From Phytoseiulus persimilis (lineage: Eukaryota; Arthropoda; Arachnida; Mesostigmata; Phytoseiidae): 64,000 bases of DNA. The notes beneath the pieces were generated by a model that did not search any database, was not told where the DNA came from, and saw only the letters and a list, made by a program, of their open reading frames with translations. The position numbers were made by a program, and so were the translations under genes. The DNA lies in the NCBI GenBank assembly GCA_037576195.1, contig CM075102.1, positions 14,256,745-14,320,744 on the forward strand. Reading direction: 5' to 3'. Numbering within the stretch: the stretch's first letter is position 1; each line of letters starts with the position of its first letter. Below, piece after piece: positions 55,230-64,000 of the stretch.

Positions 55230-57820
55230 TTTACACTATATTAACGTGCCGCTAACTTCTCATTCGCTTAAGCGCTCCGAATCTGAACTGTGGCGACGAG
55301 ACCGAATTCCCCGTTCGAGGGAGCTCCTCTATGAACGAATCCAGTCCCGTCGCTGACGACGTAACGACGTGATCGAGGGAGGGCAACAGCGCATTCCGTT
55401 TGAGCCGAGCCGCGTCCCGCTGCCTCTCTCCGAACGACTTCAATGAGTACTGTTCGCATGGGGAAAAAAAACATCGCTCAGCCGAACAACCCTCGAACCA
55501 GACGGACCGCCGTGCCGAGCGTGGCCCGACCCGGCGCTCAGCCGTAGAGGCATCAGGTAATGGCTAATTTGTGCCCCACCTCGAAGTAAAAAGCCAACTG
55601 CATGACAATGCTCCGGGCGGACGGCCGCCCCGAGAGGCATCAAGGGCTGCAGACATCAAACATTAAAATCCAATCAGCATTTCCGAGCAACAGGCTGCCA
55701 GCTCTAGATGACGCTCTTTACCACGCGCACTGACACAGACAGGAATGGTCAGCACATCAGAAACAACCGTCTCTCACCGGCCCGCCCGACCAGGCGGCGG
55801 ACAGGAACGGGCGGACCCTCGCGACGGCCTGAGAAGTTTGGAATCACCTAGGCGGGAATCACACCTAATAATGTTCAATATGAATGGATGTGATGTCCTG
55901 GTGGGTGTGAGACCCGATAACGGGCTTTCAGATCTTTTCATCGGATGCGGACCTACGCCTCATCAGCGGAGTCTTCATTCCTCTTCGCCCAAACCCGCGG
56001 CCGCCGCTTCCCTTCTCGGGGTTCAGAATCCGTGAGGTTTCCAAGCCAGCTCATCTGTTTTCGGACGTTATTAGAATGTCAGACGTGGTCCCAGTTTAGT
56101 GATGCAGCATATCCAATATGGCGCACAAACAAACGTACGGAGCATGCAGTTGGTGTTTGCTCGCTCACCTACTCGCCCTGGCCTCGGTGGTATGCCCTCG
56201 GGTCCATGCGGGCTACCTTGAACAGTGGCGGTGACTGCAACGATGCTGCTGCTGCTGCTGGTCCTGTCGCTGGCGTTGGTGGTCGCTGGGCCATGACTTC
56301 GCCTTCACGCTCGACAAAGCATTGCTCGGACTGTCTGTGCGTCCGCCGTCGGGTCGGTCGACAGTCCGACCAGCCTGCAGTCCATCTGTGTGTCTGGCCA
56401 AGCCACCGACAGTCCGTATACACTCCGTTAACTTCCTGTTGCGCCTCTCTTACGGGCGCCGACAGCTCCTCTCGATTCGGGTACTTGTGGGCGAGCCTTC
56501 TCTTGCCCTGACCCCTTACCTCGCCACGCCGTTTCCAGCGGTCCACCGTTGTTCGAAGGGCGCCGGCTCGCGCCAGAGCGGGAGCAACCGACTCGCTCAT
56601 CGACGCTAAAGTTGCGATCGGCTCCCAGCCGCGCGGCGTCCGGGAGGAATAAGATACAAGAGTCCGGTTGGACTCTTCCTCCGGGAAGCCCGGAAACAGA
56701 TTTCAGTCGTCATCTGAAAACTTGGCCCAACATCGGGTTTCCGGGAACTAACCGTGGATGTTTCTCTATGCCTCGAGAGATCCGCCACGCTCGCGGCTCG
56801 GCCGATGCAGCGGGTATTGTGTTCGCGATTCGCCAAAGTCGATGGCGCGCGCGTTCCGCCGTTATAACGCTCATTGTTCACCAGCTGAAGCAAACCCCGA
56901 CGGCGAGAGCGTGTCATCTCAAGATTTAGTGCCTCCGCACCCTGAACGAGTGACGTGCGTGGTACGCAGTACAAGAGTTTCCTTTGACGGAAGCCACTCG
57001 AGATCGCGTTCCACGCTCCTTCCTGCCTACTTTCTTCCACTCGTCGAAGCTCACCTACCCGAGGCGTAGTCGAGTGGCCACGCGAAGAAGAACCTCCACC
57101 GCCTTCGTCGCATTCCAGTCGAGAGTGGCGTGTCTGCTTCCCGATACTGAGTTAACAAAACACGATCGTCGACATGCGATACCTTACGTATCGAGTACTT
57201 TTCCTGCCAACTCGGAGTGGGGACCGCAGAGCGAGCCCCGGTTGCCGCTGTTGCAGATTTGGATCTTCCCCGAGAATCTTCCCCTGGCCTGCATCAGATG
57301 AAGTCTTGTTTACGGAAAAACTTCCTCCATCGGCCCATTCGTTCGACCAGGAGCGTTTCGAGTGGAATTCCCGAGCGCTGTCAGGACGCTCTGAAGCTGA
57401 AGACGTTCCGGTTTTCGAGTGGAGACGGACAGCGCGAAATCTGTTCAGTCTCCTGAGGCACATGTTTTCATTTTTCAGCCGCTCGACTAGTTGGCGCGAA
57501 GGCTGATCCGAAAGCTCCGAACGACTGAAGCGATTTCGAAGTCAATCGTGTCACATCGGATGGGAGAGGAGGAACTCCTTGCAACAACAGCAGGGTGAGG
57601 CTTACCTCCAGGAATGGGGGACGAACTCGTTCCAGGCTTTCTCTCTGGGCTCGTATTGTGTCCGAGGTCGCGTAAACATTCCGTTTCAAACCTGAAAGTG
57701 CCCAAACATCGGGAACCAATTCTGTTTTGAATGCCCGGTTCGGGTATTGGACCCGAAAACGATTCCTTAGCCCAGGGCTGTTGCGTTTTCCAGCGCTGCC
57801 TTGAACCGACTCTGAAATTC
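55230..57820. other. No confident gene
   Basis: Many overlapping frames, several near 100-190 codons, with antisense twins (for example 57152-57463 minus against 57174-57506 plus). A (CTG)5 run lies at about 56241-56257, and frames around it show Ala or Gln runs. I support none as a gene. Confidence 0.3.
56241..56257. repeat. CTG trinucleotide run
   Basis: Five CTG units, encoding Ala or Gln runs depending on strand and frame. Confidence 0.8.
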
Positions 57821-57830
57821 CTGGAATGGA

Positions 57831-58538
57831 CTATCTCCATGAAAAATTGCGAAGTTTGATTCTCACGGAAAGTTGACTCCCTGTTCGAGGTGAAAACATC
57901 TCTTCCTGGCCCGAGGCGGTTGACGAATGCACTGGGCTTTCCATGTGAGGCTTGAGGTCAAGTCCGACTGTCGGCAGTCTTTTACCCTCCTTCGAAGCCC
58001 CTTCGATCCCCGCGGACAGCTCATCAGGTGTTCCTCGCTCAGGGAAGTGACAACCTGGGAGACGGAAGACAGAGGCTGAAATCAAGCGGACCATCCTCAG
58101 AACGCCGAGAGCGCAGCGAGGACTAGAGATCATTATCGGTCGTTGCGGGAATGAACTTTCGCGACACTGAGTTACACTCTTGTCCTGAGGAGGACACTGC
58201 CTGATTAAGTTCCTATGGGCTTGTTGATGTCGAAATTTAACAGCCGGACGGGACAACGATCTATCGCCGATTTGCGGGAGTGTCCAACAAGTGCTAAGGC
58301 ACACAAATTCCTCATGAAGGTTCCGAGACTCTCCGGAGCCCGGGCTCTCCGATTCGGCGCCTCGCGAGACAAGGTTTTGATTGGAGTTTATTGAAATGGA
58401 TTCGGTGCCAAAGCGGCGAGGTGAAATCGCGATCGAAATCACCATCGCCTCGGGGAAGGTTTGTCTCTGGCCGATCCTCGGTACACAGGTATTGAGCCAG
58501 TTGGACAGCCGGTGACCTGAACAGATCCTGCGCAGCAA
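57831..58538 (-). CDS. Longest balanced open frame, 235 codons
   Basis: This minus-strand frame is open for 235 codons and is not explained by a purine or pyrimidine tract. It includes Glu/Ser/Gly-rich (RGAESESPGSGESRNLHEEF) and Lys/Glu/Pro-rich (GIEGASKEGKRLPTVGLDLK) parts, but Arg is about 11 percent and no ATG lies in the first 30 codons. A second minus-strand frame (58312-58557) after an acceptor-like CTGCGCAG is Asp- and Gln-rich and could be the real exon for the first 80 codons. Unknown function. Confidence 0.25.
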   Translation of the reverse strand: MLRRICSGHRLSNWLNTCVPRIGQRQTFPEAMVISIAISPRRFGTESISINSNQNLVSRGAESESPGSGESRNLHEEFVCLSTCWTLPQIGDRSLSRPAVKFRHQQAHRNLIRQCPPQDKSVTQCRESSFPQRPIMISSPRCALGVLRMVRLISASVFRLPGCHFPERGTPDELSAGIEGASKEGKRLPTVGLDLKPHMESPVHSSTASGQEEMFSPRTGSQLSVRIKLRNFSWR

Positions 58539-58559
58539 TGGCGAGTGTCACATTCAATT

Positions 58560-60640
58560 AAGGGACTGCTACGACTTCGCTCCTCAACCCGCCTCGGGCA
58601 GATGGGCGTTGGACACGGTTGCGGCGGTCGCGACGACGATGACAACGACGACACTTTATCTCAATTTGACCCTCACGAAGTTCGCCAGACTTCTCCGCAT
58701 CTCACCCTTGGCCCGATGAGCGGCTTATGCCTAGGCAAGCAGATGCTATAAGCGAGTGGTACTGCGGAGACGAAGCACCACGAGGCCATTCGCAGCGATC
58801 CGACACCGCACTTGTTCCGAGTGCAATCCACGACGGATGGTGTTCTCGGGTCGTCCCTTAAGGTCGGCGGGAGGCCTAAACTTCGCTCAATAGGTGTTCC
58901 CGCTCCGGAGCGGAGTCGGGCACAGCCCATTGAAAATTCAAGGGTTGAGACGCAGTCACAGTTTTTGACTTTTATATGGAACCAAAAGCATTCCGAGGGA
59001 AATGGAGGAACTTTCCGGAAATGCTCCCCTGAGAACAGCGACCGGGAACTTTGTCCCTCCGCCAGGGATTCGAACCATTTTCATATTGGAGGCGGCGGCT
59101 CCGAAGCAAACTTTTCGAGCATCTCAAGGATTGTCGCGCTCTGGTCCGGGAACTTCCGCTCGAGTCGAGACGAATACTCGAACGATTTGCCGGGATCTTC
59201 TCGCGGGTGACGGGAAAAGTCTCACTCCCGACTTTTTTCCCGAAGGATACCTTTACACTCTCCCTCTCTCTCTCTCTCTCTCTCTGAAAGCCGGTTCTCG
59301 ATTGAGGTTCACCTCACGTTAGGGATTCACCCTGAGAGTCAGGTATTCTGAACCTCATACAGCGATACCTCATCCATGAGAGTTTTTCCCGAACCTTCGG
59401 CATCGAACCACGAAAGGGAGTCGTTGCAAATAACACCTTTGCAGCGAATCTTCGATGCAACGAACAGTTGTGGCTGGGCTCAACTGTGAGGCAGGCATCA
59501 CATCTCACGAGAAGTTCGATCAGCTTCCGCGGAAGTTCGAAAGCTTGAAAAGAGGTGGAAACCGGACTCCCTATCGTCGCGACGCTTCCGTTTCTTCGCA
59601 ATGGGATGGGAGCACAGGGAATCGCGACAACGATATTTCGATGCCGTGTCGCAGTTTGGTTGCGTGCGACATTCTGTCTCCGTGTCCTGTTTTTCCCCCA
59701 GATTGTCGTCGCGTTCAACTTCTCATTTCGCGACCTCTTGCTGCCGACCTTTTCCTCGAGTCTCTTCTCACCTGCCATCGTCACTCTCCTCAAACACTGT
59801 AGGATCCCAGTCCCGACTGCTGGATTCCACTCCCTCCTGCACCATAATAAGAGGAAGTGCGGCTGGGGGAGCGAGGTGTGAGTCAGGAAGCGTCTTGCGT
59901 TTGTCACCGAGTTGACAGTTTCTGCCACCCTCTCCCTCTGACCGGGCCGCCCTTGTCTCTCCCCATCGCAACGCCGTACTCTGAGACGGGGCTCTCGGTG
60001 TTTTCGCTGCCGTTTTCCTGTCGCGCTCCTCTCCGTCCTCTTCCCGTCTGTCCTCAGACGTCTCCTCTCTGCTTGGAATTTGTAGGCCGAGAACGAAACT
60101 TGGCCAACAAGCAGGCACGCTGACACCCGAGAAAATCGGCAGCCGAACACCGACTAGTTGAACACAGCGGCAAATACAATGACTAACAAACAGACGTAGA
60201 AACGAACAAAAACAAATTGACAGGCAGGTATACGAGCCAATGGCTGGCGGAGGCCGTCGGCCTCGCTCTGAGCTCCAAGAGAAGCCTTTGCCGGAGGAAC
60301 AGCCTTTGTTTCCCATAGCTTTGCTATCCGCTGAATCTCAGAACACGGGGACGCGAACAAATCTCCCGCGTCCTCGATAGTCGACGGATCAAACAAAGTG
60401 AGATCCGCCTCTGCAGGGCATCTTGACTCTGGGGTTGAATGATTCGTGAAGCGACTCCGCATTCCCCCGCGAGGCTCAGAGCGGGAGCGAGCGAGGAGGA
60501 CGAGTTGTCGTTCAACGCTTTGCTCGGCGGAAAGCTTTCCATGGTTTTTGGTCGGGACTTGGCACTTTTCCCCGCCCTCCTCTCAGTTTGATGACTGTGA
60601 GCTCAGCCGGGTCAATACTCCCGAGCTCAACACTAGACAT
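58560..60640. other. No confident gene; pyrimidine-rich and CT repeat
   Basis: Plus-strand frames at 58812-59322 overlap one another in three phases. The 278-codon minus-strand frame 59314-60150 crosses a C/T-rich tract (about 59690-60060) and is highly basic, so I treat it as an artefact. A (CT)n repeat lies at 59259-59286. Confidence 0.35.
59259..59286. repeat. CT dinucleotide microsatellite
   Basis: About 14 CT units in a slightly longer pyrimidine stretch. Confidence 0.9.
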
Positions 60641-60651
60641 CGAAACGGGAC

Positions 60652-61406
60652 TCAAAACTCCACTCGGAGCATCCCGTAGCAGTCTCGTATGGCTTTCGCA
60701 GGCGAACTTGCAACGAAATGCTGACGGATAACCAGATTGCATTGATCGTCGATATTCATTTCGGCGTATTCGAATATTCTTGTCTCTTGAGGACTGTGAC
60801 CAGAGGCAGCAAAGGGAGGACTGTGAGCACTTAGAGTCATCAATTTTTCCGAGGTTCCCAGTCGACATTTCTGCCCAGTTTTGTCTCCCTTTTGCTTTAA
60901 TCGAGTCTGCTCGTAACGATCCGCCGCGAACTCGAAGAACTCGGGGACTTCTGTCTCGACTTCCGATGGCATTCCGAATGAGATTCGTCGAGCGGCAAGG
61001 TGCTCAAAACAGCTGAATAGTATAGCTTGCCAGTTTCCACGAACACGGGATGAGTCGATGCGATTTCCTGGCGAATGATCGGTTTCCTCTAGCGCGTCGA
61101 ACGCGACCCAGCGAACTCGAAGGGCCCAGCTGAACCAATGGTGCCTCAGTCCCCAGAAAGCTTTCATAAAACGGTGTGTGGGTATCAATACCCACCTGGG
61201 AGGGAAAGCTCCTCCAGCACCTGTTGAGCCGCGTGCGCACCGTGTTTTGCCACAATACCCGACAGTCTGAAAATCGAGTTCAACTGAGAATGTTGTTCAA
61301 AGCATTCAACGAGGCGGGAAATTCCCCAGTATGCCACGTCGGATAGATGGAGACTGGGGCCGACCCGATGACGAGGCGAGTCGAAAATTTTTCTCAGACC
61401 ACTCAT
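60652..61406 (-). CDS. Candidate two-exon model, 80-nt intron
   Basis: Exon one runs from an acceptor behind TTTTTTCAACTCTGCC (or from the ATG at 61406) to 61196 and ends at a canonical CAG|GTGGGT in phase 1. An AG 80 nt later (CCCTTCGAG, ending 61116) opens exon two in matching phase, which runs 154 codons to a TGA at 60652. Exon two is Arg-poor and rich in Glu, Ser and Ala (PSEVETEVPEFFEFAADRYE; ETRIFEYAEMNIDDQCNLVI). Exon one contains GISRLVECFEQHSQLNSIFR then LSG, which recalls the start of a RhoGAP domain (P-x-L/V-V-E ... G-I-F-R-V-S-G) but is about five residues short and lacks the expected Lys/Leu helix after it. I do not assign that family. Confidence 0.35.
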
Positions 61407-61449
61407 TTGGCAGAGTTGAAAAAACCAGAGTGGGTACACATCAGTGCCG

Positions 61450-62050
61450 AGTGTTTGCGGAAGTGAATATCAGTCTGAACGGACGAATGTTTCGTGCGTT
61501 ACTTTCCGGTTTCTGGTCATGAGGAAAGATACACCTGTCTTGCATCAGAGTTGCCATGATTCATTGAGGGCTCTCTCCTGTGGTTCATGGACTAGGAAAC
61601 AAGAGTGCGGGGAAGATTTCGGAGAACGAATATGATTTCCATCGTTTCACCAAAAGTCTTTCATTCCCTGGAATCGGTCGCCTCCGGTCTTATACTTCAC
61701 TGACCTATCGTCGCGCTAAAAGAAAAACATGAGACTAGGTGGAAAAAAGTCATGTTTGCAATCTCGATCTCTGTATGGTGAATCGTGATTTGCAAGAGCT
61801 CAGAGCTCCAGAACCGTGAGTTATTCCTCCTTCAGAATGACGGCGCACAGAGAAAATAATCGCGTTGCGAAGAACCCATTCCAGATGCGTCGGAGATGTC
61901 TAGATACAGGGGGTTCAGAAAACACCCAACCGCTCAATCATGAACCCGATACCGACTCGAGCACTGAGCCGTGCGAACTGTACGAACGGAGTCGCGTCAA
62001 CAATAGTTCGTTCTACTGAACGATTGAGTCGTTTTTGATTCAGTAGGAAG
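61450..62050. other. No confident gene
   Basis: A plus-strand frame at 61816-62019 (67 codons, Asn/Asp/Glu-rich) is the only mild signal. No repeats. Confidence 0.3.
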
Positions 62051-62055
62051 TCACA

Positions 62056-62289
62056 TTAGTCATCGAAAGTTATATTTTCCAACGGAATGTTTAACAGAGT
62101 GGCACCGGTCTTCACCGACGGGGTCCTCAACGTGATATACATATAGACAGACTCCAAGTCTCCTTGATTTCCTTCGGCAACTTTTTTTCGTTTACCTCTA
62201 TTTCCGGGTTCCAGGTTCTCTGGCAGGAAACGGCGCGATCGCTGCTCAATCGGTTCTGGATGATGTTCTCCGCCCGGAGGGTCATTCAT
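62056..62289 (-). CDS. ATG frame, 77 aa, possible complete small protein
   Basis: A true ATG (MNDPPGGEHHPEPIEQRSRR) opens 77 codons to a TAA, with low Arg, many Glu, Pro and Asn, a basic centre (GNRGKRKKVAEGNQG) and a beta-like end (VYMYITLRTPSVKTGATLLN). The frame is open a further 14 codons upstream. A GTAAAC inside could be a donor, but the part after it still looks coding, so I keep it whole. Opposite-strand frame 62164-62427 overlaps. Family unknown. Confidence 0.3.
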   Translation of the reverse strand: MNDPPGGEHHPEPIEQRSRRFLPENLEPGNRGKRKKVAEGNQGDLESVYMYITLRTPSVKTGATLLNIPLENITFDD

Positions 62290-62318
62290 CCCCAAACACC
62301 GTTTTCGAAAAGCTTTAA

Positions 62319-62945
62319 AGGGCCCGAGTCAGTCCTCATCCGGCTGGACTCTTTGATAAACTTTGGCGGTTCCCCGATCAAAACAAGACCTTGCCAAAGA
62401 AGGCTGAACTTTGCAACGATCTTCTGAACGCGGATCGGATGATATCTGCTCCCGTCACGAATCGGAAAAGAGCGCCCTGGAATTTCCCATCCATTCCTCC
62501 TCGATTTTCGGAAAAATATTCAAAAATGACGACACGGCCAGAACGATATCGAGTTCGAAAATCCCCGACTTCAGTATCTAGTAGAGGCTCGTCGGTTAGA
62601 GTCCAATTTGAAGAGCTTCAGCTACCGGAATACAAAAAGAGAAGGGAACAGCCTGTGCACGTAGGAGTGAACGCCCCGAGAATGCATTCGTTTGATTTTT
62701 TCAGTCTCAAGCCTCGTCGGGTATCCGGCGTTAAGCATCCCAATAAATACTGTACAGCCTGTTTTACGCCATGCACACTCGATGTTCCGCAGGAATTCAT
62801 TTCCCTACCTCCCAACTTTGAGAGCTCGAACGTCTGGCAGACGGAATCGGTTGCGGTGAGTCTGCTAGCCAGAAGCGACGAACCGAGCGAGAATTCTCCA
62901 TCAGAGTTCCCGCCGTTCATCTGTCGTGCGCCTGTCCAGTCATGA
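62319..62945 (+). CDS. Candidate exon, 179-209 codons, canonical donor
   Basis: The plus strand is open for 209 codons after a TAA at 62316. It begins with a well-balanced stretch (LFDKLWRFPDQNKTLPKKAE at 62350-62409). At 62855 it meets GCG|GTGAGT, a perfect donor in phase 0, so the exon probably ends there. A Cys cluster (KYCTACFTPC near 62745) has C-x2-C-x3-C spacing but no partner Cys/His set, so no zinc finger is claimed. Overall Arg is about 9 percent with 11 Lys. Function unknown. Confidence 0.33.
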   Translation, partial: RARVSPHPAGLFDKLWRFPDQNKTLPKKAELCNDLLNADRMISAPVTNRKRAPWNFPSIPPRFSEKYSKMTTRPERYRVRKSPTSVSSRGSSVRVQFEELQLPEYKKRREQPVHVGVNAPRMHSFDFFSLKPRRVSGVKHPNKYCTACFTPCTLDVPQEFISLPPNFESSNVWQTESVAVSLLARSDEPSENSPSEFPPFICRAPVQS

Positions 62946-62959
62946 TCCCGTTTGCGCTC

Positions 62960-64000
62960 ACGGAGCTTCTTGAGATGCCTCCGCAGAAACTAACGGCTCG
63001 AACGGATGAAAACAGGACGAGGACGCAGAAGATCTCGAAAGCCATTTGGAGGGAATGAGTTTCTCCTAAGAAGTAACGGCGCTCCGAAACTCCAGTAGAT
63101 CGAGATTGCGAGGAATCCTCTCTCGAAACCCTCCCGCCCTTCTTTTTCTCGCTATCGCCGCCAAGCGCTCCCGATTCCCATTGAGGGTTTCCACTTGCGT
63201 CTTTCTACAGGTTCTCAGATCGGTTTGCGATCAATATTGACTATATTCTCTCAGTTTCTGTACTTTCCCACCGACTTCGTCAGTCAGGAATCATATCGGG
63301 AATCGTTCACAGAAACGAATCTGAGAGAGCTATCTGCCGGATCGTTAGAGGAGGAACAGAGCGGTCTTGATCGAGTTCTTCGGGGCTGACCAACTCGGGG
63401 GATCGTTCCGCTGTGGCGGCATGGAAGAGGCTAGAAGGAAATGGAGTTCCAGTTTATCACCGACAGTCTTTAACAACGTCATAAATGGAAGGAAGCTGAA
63501 CAGCTGAATTACAAGGAGGGGGCGCGGCGGAGGAGCAAAAGGAGACGAAATAAATGTGAAAAGGAACACAGCTCTTTTTTTGCGATAATTTCCGCCGGAA
63601 ATCGCGGATAGATCTCAGGACGGCCATCTAAGCGATTTGCAACGACGTTGAGTGTTCTCATGTTTCCCTTTTCCTCCCGATCGTCGAAGATGTTCAAGTG
63701 TCCGTCACCGTTACCATCAGGAGGCTCCAACCACGTGCCAGTCGTTCCATTTGAAGAGATTCCGCTTCCCGCGCGACTCCGATCCCTACCTTCGCGCGAT
63801 CAGTTCTATTTAGACTCGTGTTTCCAAGAGCGTTCGTACCTCCTCCTCTCCCTACTCTGTGTTACGTCTTCTCCCGTGAGTACTGTCTGATCCCGAATCG
63901 TCTTCTCGGAATTCGAATTCGGTAGAGTCTGGCAGACATGGGGAATGCGTAAGATATGACAACAGCAAATCTTTGACCCACAGTTAGTCAGAAGGTTCCG
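62960..64000. other. No confident gene
   Basis: Frames under 85 codons. A canonical donor CCC|GTGAGT lies near 63877 on the plus strand, with a Ser/Leu/Pro-rich frame (63648-63890) before it; this may be a first exon cut by the window edge. No repeats. Confidence 0.3.

Noticed and set aside
59030..59100. Possible tRNA on the minus strand (T-loop-like TTCGAAT)
   Set aside because: The bases flanking the loop do not pair as a T stem and no acceptor stem or anticodon arm could be built.
59051..59215. RhoGAP-like helix (LVRELPLESRRILERFAGIF) on the plus strand
   Set aside because: It resembles the late RhoGAP helices but is on the opposite strand from the 61-kb model, overlaps two other open frames and lacks the conserved Asn-x-Met/Asn-Leu-Ala motif after it.
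59314..60150. 278-codon minus-strand open frame
   Set aside because: It crosses a long pyrimidine tract and is very Arg-rich, with no ATG in good context or splice support.
62745..62775. Cys cluster as a RING or B-box zinc finger
   Set aside because: Only C-x2-C-x3-C is present; no further Cys/His pairs at RING or B-box spacing follow.
1..64000. CRISPR array
   Set aside because: No regularly spaced identical direct repeats with unique spacers; the tandem and 15-bp arrays have no spacers.
1..64000. Bacterial or phage origin
   Set aside because: No long tightly packed frames, no operon layout, and abundant microsatellites and fold-back elements argue for a eukaryotic nuclear genome.

Overview
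The window reads as nuclear DNA of a eukaryote, most likely an animal. No reading frame is long and unbroken on a prokaryotic scale, there is no ribosome-binding-site or operon pattern, and base composition is balanced (roughly half G+C by eye). Simple-sequence repeats, long inverted repeats and miniature transposon-like elements are scattered throughout, and the best coding signals are short open stretches bounded by plausible GT-AG splice sites. An arthropod-type genome would fit, but that is inference; nothing here fixes the taxon. No rRNA, tRNA, CRISPR array, complete transposase or reverse transcriptase was recognised, and no gene could be named.

The repeats are the solid part of this annotation. 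At 20.9-22.9 kb two inverted repeats lie back to back: an old, diverged one (20905-21705) and a young one with arms of about 570 bp and a 75-bp loop (21698-22913). The loop holds copies of a roughly 45-bp monomer that recurs as a partly inverted cluster at 26.14-26.52 kb and as a single copy at 37.15 kb. A fold-back element with 15-bp tandem monomers in both arms lies at 34.59-34.93 kb. A pogo/Tc1-like miniature element, also with 15-bp internal monomers, lies at 40.23-40.40 kb. A two-copy tandem repeat of about 120 bp lies at 42.39-42.64 kb. Tetranucleotide, dinucleotide and homopolymer tracts, plus long polypurine/polypyrimidine stretches near 4.6-5.1, 44.45-44.8 and 59.7-60.1 kb, complete the set.

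The coding calls are predictions only. They rest on open-frame length, amino-acid balance (few Arg, many Asp/Glu/Lys), real ATG codons with in-frame stops upstream, and splice signals that join frames correctly. The better ones are a minus-strand set of exon-like frames at 26.7-30.4 kb; plus-strand frames at 30.79, 32.27-32.92 and 33.03-33.47 kb, the last ending tail to tail with a minus-strand frame at 33.46-33.88 kb; a two-exon minus-strand model at 60.65-61.41 kb; a plus-strand frame with an ATG and a canonical donor at 52.68-53.19 kb; and single frames at 0-0.5, 7.06-7.41, 8.08-8.68, 11.07-11.86, 16.34-16.84, 48.06-48.60, 49.35-49.97 and 62.06-62.95 kb. Several have an equally open frame on the opposite strand, so strand is often uncertain; I say so where it applies. 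The remaining stretches look intergenic or intronic.

The candidate genes show no shared pathway. If the models hold, introns are short (50-93 nt in four models), gene density is moderate, and 30.4-30.8 kb is a divergent promoter region with genes running away on both sides.
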